Part shown: positions 55,210 to 64,000 of the stretch, in pieces
Layout of the letters: the number at the start of each line of letters is the position of its first letter
Position numbering within the stretch: position 1 is the stretch's first letter
NCBI RefSeq assembly: GCF_018531425.1
Contig: NZ_JAHBOI010000003.1
Coordinates: forward strand, 558,001 to 622,000
Length of the DNA: 64,000 bases
Direction of reading: 5' to 3'
Source: Paenarthrobacter sp. DKR-5
GTDB taxonomy: Bacteria > Actinomycetota > Actinomycetes > Actinomycetales > Micrococcaceae
The notes under the pieces: generated by a model
Told to the model about the DNA's origin: nothing
The model's database searches: none
Seen by the model: the letters and a program-made list of their open reading frames with translations, nothing else
Translations under genes and position numbers: made by a program

Positions 55210-56175
55210 TCAGGGGACCAGCAGCACCTTGCCGGTCGTCTTGCGGCCCTCCAGGTCACGGTGCGCCTGGGCGGCGTCCGCCAGCGGATACCTCGCACCG
55301 ATCCGGACGTCGAGGGCGCCGGAGGCCGCGGCGTCGAAGATCTCCTGCGCACGCCAGCGCCGCTCCTGCGGGTTGCGCAGGTAGTGCACCATGGTCGGCC
55401 GGGTCAGGAAGAGCGAGCCGCCGGAGTTCAGCCGCTGGATGTCGAACGCGGGCACCGGACCCGAGGCGGCGCCGAAGAGCACCAGCATGCCGCGCACCCG
55501 CAGGCTCGCGAGCGAGCCGTCGAAGGTGTCCCGGCCGACGCCGTCGTACACCACGTCCACGCCCTCACCGCCAGTGAGCTCGCGCACCTTGTCCGCGAAG
55601 CCTTCGTACCGCAGCACGACGTCGGCCCCGGCGCCCTTGGCCAAGGCTTCCTTCTCGTCGGTGGACACCGTGGTGATCACGCGCACGCCCTTGGCCTTGA
55701 GCAACTGGGTGAGCAGCAGGCCGACACCGCCGGCGCCCGCATGCGTGAGCACGGTCTGTCCCGGCTCGACCCGGAACGTGGAGTTGATCAGATAGTGGGC
55801 GGTCATGCCCTGCAACGGAAGCGCGGCAGCGACCTCGTCGCTGACCCCGTCCGGCACCGGAAGGGCCTTGTCCGCTTCGATCACGGCGCACTCGGCGTAC
55901 GTGCGCGAGCCCTGGGCGGTGGCCACCCGGTCACCCACCGCGAAATCCTCCACGCCGTCGCCCACGGCCACGACAGTGCCGGCAGCTTCCCCGCCCGGGG
56001 TGAAGGGGAACGGAACGTTGTAGATGCCGGTGCGCTGGTAGGTTTCGATGAAGTTCACGCCCGCGGCGGCGACCTTGATCAGCAGTTCGCCGGGACCGGC
56101 AACGGGCTGGTCAACCTCGGCAAGTTCCAGGACTTCGGGACCGCCCGCCTCGCGGGCGACAATGGCTTTGGTCAT
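55210..56175 (-). CDS. Quinone oxidoreductase (MDR family)
   Basis: A 321-residue NADPH-dependent quinone reductase of the zinc-free medium-chain dehydrogenase group. GVNFIETYQRTGIYNVPFPF and the nucleotide motif GAGGVGLLLTQLLKAKG are clear; no structural-zinc cysteines are seen. The start is ATG 56175 after AGGAGG; the open frame to 56346 is a shadow. It is divergent from the DHA2 exporter. Confidence 0.92.
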   Translation of the reverse strand: MTKAIVAREAGGPEVLELAEVDQPVAGPGELLIKVAAAGVNFIETYQRTGIYNVPFPFTPGGEAAGTVVAVGDGVEDFAVGDRVATAQGSRTYAECAVIEADKALPVPDGVSDEVAAALPLQGMTAHYLINSTFRVEPGQTVLTHAGAGGVGLLLTQLLKAKGVRVITTVSTDEKEALAKGAGADVVLRYEGFADKVRELTGGEGVDVVYDGVGRDTFDGSLASLRVRGMLVLFGAASGPVPAFDIQRLNSGGSLFLTRPTMVHYLRNPQERRWRAQEIFDAAASGALDVRIGARYPLADAAQAHRDLEGRKTTGKVLLVP

Positions 56176-56309
56176 GATGTGGCCTCCTGTCGTTTCGTTG
56201 CACTCGCCCTCCATCGTAAGCGTGCTTCCTGTACGGACCGCGGGACGCCGTTTCGGCGCGGGCGGCCCGCAGGTCACAATGGGGCGATGACCACCTCCCT
56301 TCCGCGCGC

Positions 56310-57737
56310 ATGAGCAGCGCCCCGGCAGCCGCCCGTTTCGATCCACGGCTGGCCCTGCTGGTGGCGGCTGCCTTCTTCATGGAGTTCCTGGACGGAACGG
56401 TGCTGGTGACGGCGATCCCCAGCATCGCCGCCGACTTCGGCAGCGCTGCCGCGGACGTCGGCATCACGATGACCGCCTACGTGGTCACCGTCGCCGTCGG
56501 GATCCCGGTGAGCGGATGGCTGGCGCAGCGCTTCGGTGCCCGCCGGATCTTCAGCCTGGCCGTGGCCGTCTTCACCACAGCTTCCCTGCTCTGCGCGCTC
56601 AGCCCGTCCCTGCCGCTGCTGACGGCGGCCCGGGTGCTGCAGGGGGCCGGCGGCGCCATGATGGTTCCGGTCGGCACGCTGGCGGTGCTGCGCGGCACCC
56701 CCAAGCAGGATCTGCTGCGCGCCACCGCCTTCCTGGTCTGGCCGGGACTGCTGGCTCCCGTCCTCGCCCCGGTGGTGGGCGGAGTGTTCACCACCTACCT
56801 GTCCTGGCACTGGATCTTCCTCATCAACCTTCCGCTTGGCGCCGTCGCTTTCGCGGCGTCCCTGCGGCTGGTTCCGGCCGGGGGCGGGGACGGTGCCCGG
56901 CGGCTCGACTGGCGGGGGCTGCTGCTGACCATGACGGGCGTCGGTGCGATCGTGATCGGCCTGGAGCTGGCGGCCGGTCCGTCGGCCCCCGGGCTGAGCG
57001 CCCTGCTGCTGGTCGGCGGCGCGGCCGCGCTGGCAGCCGCGGTCCGGAGCATGCGCCGGACCGCCGAGCCGCTGTTCGACCTGGACGTGTTCGGCGCGCG
57101 CACCTTCCGGGCGACGTCGACCGGCGGCTTCGTGTACCGGCTCACCATCAGCGCGGTGCCGTTCCTGCTGCCGCTGCTGTTCCAGACGGGCTTCGGCTGG
57201 AACCCCCTGCACGCCGGGGCGATGGTCGCGGCGCTGTTTCTGGGCAACATCGCCATCAAGCCGGCCACCACTCCGATCATCGTGCGCTGGGGCTTCAAAC
57301 CCGTGCTGGTGTTGGCCTCCCTGGCCTCGGCCGGAACCTTCGCCGCGTGTGCTTTCCTCACTGCGGCCACTCCCGAGCCGCTTGTTTTCGTGCTGCTCGC
57401 AGCCAGCGGAGCGTTCCGGTCGATCGGCTTCTCCGCCTATGCCTCGGTGCAGTACGCCGATGTCGACGGCGCCCGGATGCCCTCCGCGAACGTGCTTTCG
57501 GCCACGCTGGTGCAGCTGGCCGCCGGCACCGGAATTGCGGTCGGCGCGCTGTCGCTGCGCCTTTTCGGGACCGGTGTCCACGCAGCCGCAGGGCCGTTCC
57601 GCGGGGCGTTCCTGACGCTGGCGGTGCTGATGCTGCTGAGCACCGCCGACTCCCTGGCGCTGCCGTGGCACGCCGGGTCGGCCGTCACCGGCAAGCGCAC
57701 CGGCGGACGGGGAACCGGGCCGGAGGTTTCTGCATAA
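56310..57737 (+). CDS. DHA2-type MFS exporter (EmrB/QacA-like)
   Basis: A 475-residue transporter with about 14 hydrophobic segments. The N-terminal motif EFLDGTVLVTAIPSIAADFG is the DHA2 signature; RVLQGAGGAMMVP is motif C-like. A multidrug export role is likely from the family, but the substrate is unknown. No regulator is adjacent. Confidence 0.9.
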   Translation: MSSAPAAARFDPRLALLVAAAFFMEFLDGTVLVTAIPSIAADFGSAAADVGITMTAYVVTVAVGIPVSGWLAQRFGARRIFSLAVAVFTTASLLCALSPSLPLLTAARVLQGAGGAMMVPVGTLAVLRGTPKQDLLRATAFLVWPGLLAPVLAPVVGGVFTTYLSWHWIFLINLPLGAVAFAASLRLVPAGGGDGARRLDWRGLLLTMTGVGAIVIGLELAAGPSAPGLSALLLVGGAAALAAAVRSMRRTAEPLFDLDVFGARTFRATSTGGFVYRLTISAVPFLLPLLFQTGFGWNPLHAGAMVAALFLGNIAIKPATTPIIVRWGFKPVLVLASLASAGTFAACAFLTAATPEPLVFVLLAASGAFRSIGFSAYASVQYADVDGARMPSANVLSATLVQLAAGTGIAVGALSLRLFGTGVHAAAGPFRGAFLTLAVLMLLSTADSLALPWHAGSAVTGKRTGGRGTGPEVSA

Positions 57738-57777
57738 TTATCGGGCGAAATGAATAGTTTTGCTGTATAGTGGGGCC
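57730..57777 (+). promoter_or_regulatory. arg operon promoter with candidate ARG boxes
   Basis: An AT-rich island in GC-rich DNA. TGCATAATTAT (57731-57741) and AATGAATAG are ARG-box-like half sites for ArgR, which is encoded at 63240. The -10 box TATAGT (57766-57771) is 6 nt before the argC ATG, so transcription likely begins at the start codon. No Shine-Dalgarno is present. Confidence 0.5.
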
Positions 57778-58821
57778 ATGACGATTTCCGTTGCCGTGTC
57801 CGGCGCGAGCGGCTATGCAGGCGGCGAAGTCCTGCGGCTGCTCGCCAACCATCCGCAGGTCACGATCGGCGCCATTACGGCGCACAGCAATGCCGGTTCC
57901 AGACTAGGGGAGTTGCAGCCGCATTTGCACTCCCTCTCCGATCGGCTGCTCGAAGAAACCTCCGTGCAGAACCTGGCCGGGCACGACGTCGTCTTCCTGG
58001 CCCTGCCGCACGGAGCCTCCGCGGCGATCGCCGCCGAGCTGCCGGAAGGCACCCTGGTCATCGACGCGGGTGCGGACCACCGGCTCGAAGACGCGCAGGC
58101 CTGGGAGAAGTTCTACGGCTCCGCGCACGCCGGCACCTGGCCCTACGGGCTGCCCGAACTGCCGGGCCAGCGGGAGAAGCTCCGCGGCGCCAGGCGGATC
58201 GCCGTCCCGGGCTGCTACCCGACCAGCGCGCTGCTCGCCCTCGCCCCCGGGTTCGCCCGCGGGCTGCTGCTGGCGGACGACGTCGTGATCGTCTCGGCGT
58301 CGGGTACCTCCGGCGCGGGGAAAGCCGCGAAGGTGAACCTCATCGGCTCCGAGGTCATGGGCTCGATGAGTCCCTACGGCGTCGGCGGCGGGCACCGGCA
58401 CACCCCGGAAATCGAACAGGGCCTCTCCAACGCGGCAGGTGAGCCCGTGTCGGTGTCCTTCACCCCGACCCTGGCCCCGATGAGCCGCGGCATTCTCACG
58501 ACGGCGACCGCCAAGGTGGCGCCGCAGGTCGCCAAGGGGCTCGACGTCCAGGAGCTTCGGCAGGCTTGGGCGGATGCCTACGAGGACGAGCCGTTCATTC
58601 ACCTGCTGCCGGAGGGTCAGTGGCCCTCGACCAAATCCGTGCAGGGGTCCAACCATGTGGCGCTGCAGTTGGCCTACGACTCGCATGTGGGCCGGGTGAT
58701 TGTCAGCTGCGCTATCGACAACCTGACCAAGGGGACCGCCGGCGGCGCCGTGCAGTCCATGAACATCGCGCTGGGCTTCGACGAGACGGCCGGCCTGAAC
58801 CAGCAAGGAGTGGCACCGTGA
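57778..58821 (+). CDS. argC: N-acetyl-gamma-glutamyl-phosphate reductase ArgC
   Basis: The third step of arginine synthesis. The 347-residue Rossmann dehydrogenase starts [19 protein letters not shown]. The catalytic Cys is in [14 protein letters not shown] leaderless promoter precedes it. GTGA links it to argJ. Confidence 0.97.
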   Translation: MTISVAVSGASGYAGGEVLRLLANHPQVTIGAITAHSNAGSRLGELQPHLHSLSDRLLEETSVQNLAGHDVVFLALPHGASAAIAAELPEGTLVIDAGADHRLEDAQAWEKFYGSAHAGTWPYGLPELPGQREKLRGARRIAVPGCYPTSALLALAPGFARGLLLADDVVIVSASGTSGAGKAAKVNLIGSEVMGSMSPYGVGGGHRHTPEIEQGLSNAAGEPVSVSFTPTLAPMSRGILTTATAKVAPQVAKGLDVQELRQAWADAYEDEPFIHLLPEGQWPSTKSVQGSNHVALQLAYDSHVGRVIVSCAIDNLTKGTAGGAVQSMNIALGFDETAGLNQQGVAP

Positions 58822-59987
58822 GCATCACCGCACCCCAGGGATTCCGCGCAGCAGGCGTCACCGCCGGACTGAAGGCGTCCGGCAAGCCGGACCTGGCCCT
58901 CGTCGTCAACGACGGGCCCTCCAAGAGCGCCGCGGCCGTCTTCACCTCCAACCGGGTGGCCGCCGCTCCCGTGCACTGGTCCCGCCAGGTCGTCACAGAC
59001 GGACGCGTCGACGCTGTCGTGCTCAATTCCGGCGGTGCGAATGCCTGCACCGGGGCGCAGGGCTTCCAGAACACGCATGCCACCGCGGAAAGAGTGGCGG
59101 CGGTGCTGGGCGTCTCGGCCGGCGACGTCGTCGTCTGCTCCACGGGCCTGATCGGCGAGCAGCTGCCGATGGACAAGCTGTTGCCCGGCGTGGACGCAGC
59201 CGCGGCAGCCCTCGACGCCGACGGCGGGTCCGGCGCGGCGGAGGCGATCATGACCACCGACACGGTGGCCAAGCAGGCCGTGTACCGGGGCACCGGCGCC
59301 GACGACGGCGCCGGGTACACCATCGGCGGCATGGCCAAGGGTGCCGGCATGCTCGCCCCTGGCCTGGCCACGATGCTCGTCGTCATCACCACCGACGCCG
59401 AAATGGCCCCCGAGGGCCTGCAGGTCGCGCTGCGCGACGCCACCCGCGTGACGTTCGACCGGACGGATTCGGACGGCTGCATGTCCACCAATGACACGGT
59501 GGTGCTGCTGGCTTCCGGCGCCTCCGGCGTCACCCCTGACCACGTGGAGTTCACCGTCGGCCTGCAGCAGGTCTGCGCCGACCTCGCCCGCCAGCTGATC
59601 CGCGACGCCGAGGGTGCCAGCCACGACATCGCCATCACGACCGTCAATGCCGCGAGCGAGCGCGACGCCGAGGTCGCCAGCCGGGCGGTGGCGCGGTCCA
59701 ACCTCTTCAAGACCGCCATTTTCGGCAACGACCCCAACTGGGGCCGCGTGCTCTCCGCCGTCGGCACCACGGACGCCGTGTTCGAGCCGGACCAGCTGAA
59801 TGTGTCGATCAACGGGGTGCAGATCTGCCGCAACGGCGGTATCGGCGACCCCCGCGACCTGGTGGACCTGAGCGGCCGCGAGGTCACCGTGGAGATCGAT
59901 CTGCAGGCCGGCGGCGCGTCCGCGACGATCTGGACCAACGACCTCACGCACGAGTACGTGCACGAGAACAGCGCCTACTCGAGCTAG
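58818..59987 (+). CDS. argJ: Glutamate N-acetyltransferase / N-acetylglutamate synthase ArgJ
   Basis: A 389-residue protein that recycles the acetyl group and may also make N-acetylglutamate. It self-cleaves before the Thr of [14 protein letters not shown], here T185. [14 protein letters not shown] is a family block near the C-terminus. The start is GTG 58818, overlapping argC. Confidence 0.97.
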   Translation: MSITAPQGFRAAGVTAGLKASGKPDLALVVNDGPSKSAAAVFTSNRVAAAPVHWSRQVVTDGRVDAVVLNSGGANACTGAQGFQNTHATAERVAAVLGVSAGDVVVCSTGLIGEQLPMDKLLPGVDAAAAALDADGGSGAAEAIMTTDTVAKQAVYRGTGADDGAGYTIGGMAKGAGMLAPGLATMLVVITTDAEMAPEGLQVALRDATRVTFDRTDSDGCMSTNDTVVLLASGASGVTPDHVEFTVGLQQVCADLARQLIRDAEGASHDIAITTVNAASERDAEVASRAVARSNLFKTAIFGNDPNWGRVLSAVGTTDAVFEPDQLNVSINGVQICRNGGIGDPRDLVDLSGREVTVEIDLQAGGASATIWTNDLTHEYVHENSAYSS

Positions 59988-59998
59988 GGAAGAGGACG

Positions 59999-60897
59999 AT
60001 GAGCGACTCCGTGGAAACCGCGCAGGACAAGGCGGTCACCCTGATCGAGGCGCTGCCGTGGATCCAGCGCTTCTCCGGCAGCGTCATGGTGGTCAAGTAC
60101 GGCGGCAACGCGATGGTCAGCGACGAGCTCCGCCGGGCCTTCGCCGAGGACATGGTGTTCCTGCACCACGTCGGCATCCGGCCGGTCGTGGTCCACGGAG
60201 GCGGCCCGCAGATCAACGCCATGCTGGACCGGCTCGGCATCGAATCCGAGTTCAAGGGCGGCCTGCGGGTGACGACGCCGGAGGCCATGGATGTGGTCCG
60301 GATGGTGCTCACCGGGCAGGTCGGCCGGGAGCTGGTCGGCCTGATCAACTCGCACGGCCCCTACGCGGTGGGCCTGTCCGGCGAGGACGGCGCACTGCTG
60401 CAGGCCCAGCGCACGGGGACCGTCGTCGACGGCGAGGAAGTGGACCTGGGCCAGGTGGGCGAAGTGGTGGGTGTGAATCCGTCGGCCATCCTCGACATCC
60501 TGGACGCCGGCCGGATCCCGGTGATCTCGACGGTGGCGCCGGAGCTCGGGGACGCGTCCTCGGTGCTCAACGTCAACGCTGACACCGCCGCGGCGGCCGT
60601 GGCGGTGGCGCTGAACGCCTCCCGCCTGGTGATCCTGACCGACGTCGAGGGCCTGTACCGCAGCTGGCCGGACAAGTCCTCGCTGATCTCCTCGATCAAA
60701 GCGGGGGAGCTGCGCGAGCTGCTGCCGGGACTGCAGTCGGGGATGATCCCGAAGATGGCCGCCTGCCTGAAGGCCGTCGACGAGGGCGTGGCGCGCGCGG
60801 CGATCGTGGACGGGCGCAGCGCACACTCCATGCTGCTGGAAATTTTCACCGATGCCGGGATCGGCACCCAGGTGGTGCCTGACGAGGAGGATGACGT

Positions 60898-60901
<4 letters not shown>
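59999..60901 (+). CDS. argB: Acetylglutamate kinase ArgB
   Basis: A 300-residue amino-acid kinase. [10 protein letters not shown] (phosphate-binding) and [14 protein letters not shown] (substrate-binding) are conserved. Arginine feedback usually acts here. The start is ATG 59999 after GAAGAGGACG. Its stop overlaps argD (ATGA). Confidence 0.97.
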
Positions 60902-63239
<2,338 letters not shown>

Positions 63240-63752
63240 ATGCGGCCGCTCAGCCCCGCCACGAAGACCGCCCGGCAGGCGAGGATCACCACTATCCTCA
63301 CCGGCCGTGCCGTCCGCTCGCAGGCCGAGCTCGCCGCGCTGCTGGCCGATGAGGGCGTCCAGGTCGGCCAGGCGACCCTCTCCCGGGACCTGGTCGAGCT
63401 GCGCGCCGTGCGCGTCCGGGGCGCCGACGGAGGCCTCGTGTACGCGGTGCCGGCCGAAGGCGGCGGGAAGGCGCCGCAGAGCGGCATGAGCCAGGAGCTG
63501 CTGGACAGCCGGCTGGTGAAGCTGTGCGGGGAACTGCTCGTCACGGCCGAAGCCTCCGGCAACATCGTGGTGCTGCGAACCCCGCCCGGCGCCGCGAACT
63601 TCCTGGCCCTGGCCATCGACCACTCGGTGATGCCCTCGATCCTGGGCACCATCGCCGGGGACGACACCGTGCTGCTGGTCACCCGCGACCCGGCCGGGGG
63701 AGCCGACGTCGCCGCCCGGTTCCTGCGCATGGCCGACGAAGGGTCCGGCTGA
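63240..63752 (+). CDS. argR: Arginine repressor ArgR
   Basis: A 170-residue hexameric repressor. The N-terminal winged helix includes AELAALLADEGVQVGQATLSRDL. The C-terminal arginine-binding domain has GTIAGDDTVLLV. It is autogenous in the arg operon and probably binds the AT-rich region before argC. Confidence 0.96.
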   Translation: MRPLSPATKTARQARITTILTGRAVRSQAELAALLADEGVQVGQATLSRDLVELRAVRVRGADGGLVYAVPAEGGGKAPQSGMSQELLDSRLVKLCGELLVTAEASGNIVVLRTPPGAANFLALAIDHSVMPSILGTIAGDDTVLLVTRDPAGGADVAARFLRMADEGSG

Positions 63753-63818
63753 CCGGCCGGCACCGCGCACCCGATATTCTGACTACAAACCACCCCACCT
63801 CAATCCAAGGAGCTTTTC

Positions 63819-64000
63819 GTGACTGACCGCATCGTTTTGGCCTACTCCGGTGGCCTTGACACTTCCGTAGCCATCGGCTGGATCGGCGAAGCCACGGGCG
63901 CCGAAGTCATCGCCGTCGCCGTCGACGTCGGGCAGGGCGGCGAATCGCTGGAGACCGTGCGCCAGCGCGCCCTGGACTGCGGGGCCGTCGAGGCCTACGT
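63819..64000 (+). CDS. argG: Argininosuccinate synthase ArgG (partial, right edge)
   Basis: The frame runs off the window. The P-loop-like AYSGGLDTS is near the N-terminus, followed by [27 protein letters not shown] 6 nt before GTG 63819 fixes the start. The 66-base gap from argR contains no clear ARG box. Confidence 0.93.
   Translation, partial: MTDRIVLAYSGGLDTSVAIGWIGEATGAEVIAVAVDVGQGGESLETVRQRALDCGAVEAY

Overview
The window is high-GC actinobacterial chromosome. It most resembles Arthrobacter or a close relative in the Micrococcaceae. The evidence is the gene order (ribF-rpsO-pnp; pgsA-cinA-clgR-DUF3046-recA-recX-miaB-miaA-dapF-hflX-dinG-lexA; hisC-B-H-A; infC-rpmI-rplT; pheS-pheT; argC-J-B-D-F-R-G), the DUF2127, DUF3046 and 13E12-type proteins, frequent GTG starts and CGAAC-N4-GTTCG LexA boxes. 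The species call is inference. I see no rRNA, tRNA, CRISPR array, transposase or prophage, so this is core chromosome with few accessory genes.

Layout. 0-6 kb: riboflavin kinase/FAD synthetase, ribosomal protein S15, PNPase and an M16 protease. 5.8-9.9 kb: molybdenum-cofactor genes, moaA-moaD on the minus strand and moeA-moaC-mog-moaE on the plus strand. 9.9-16.4 kb: lysine/diaminopimelate genes dapB and dapA with RNase J, plus a persulfide-type MBL/rhodanese enzyme and an alpha/beta hydrolase. 16.5-28.5 kb: ftsK, pgsA, cinA, clgR, recA, recX, a cell-wall hydrolase, miaB, miaA and dapF. 28.5-34.3 kb: hflX, dinG, lexA and an SOS LysM protein. 34.4-40.5 kb: a histidine operon with a 52-residue membrane protein too short for ordinary ORF calling, then SseB, MFS and DUF1844. 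40.5-43.7 kb: infC, rpmI, rplT and an rRNA methyltransferase. 43.7-51.4 kb: transporters and miscellaneous enzymes. 51.5-55.1 kb: pheS-pheT. 55.2-57.7 kb: a quinone oxidoreductase and a DHA2 exporter. 57.8-64 kb: the arginine operon, running off the right edge in argG.

The clearest regulatory theme is a dispersed SOS regulon. LexA boxes precede recA, lexA, a divergent LysM protein, a photoproduct-lyase-like radical SAM protein and a truncated 13E12/DUF222 remnant. A CsoR/CstR-type palindrome fills the promoter spacer of the MBL-rhodanese gene. The ribosomal and RNA-decay genes rpsO, pnp and rplT carry structured leaders, two of which can hide the ribosome-binding site. At least ten genes have a -10 hexamer 6-7 nt before the start codon, which predicts leaderless transcripts. 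Several convergent gene pairs are separated by long perfect hairpins without a T-tract.

I found no clearly new multi-gene system. The best leads are the promoter operator at 12598, the SOS-controlled remnant at 13481, the three-way-junction RNA between rpmI and rplT, the small membrane protein in the his operon, and the unusual extensions on IF-3 and ArgD.
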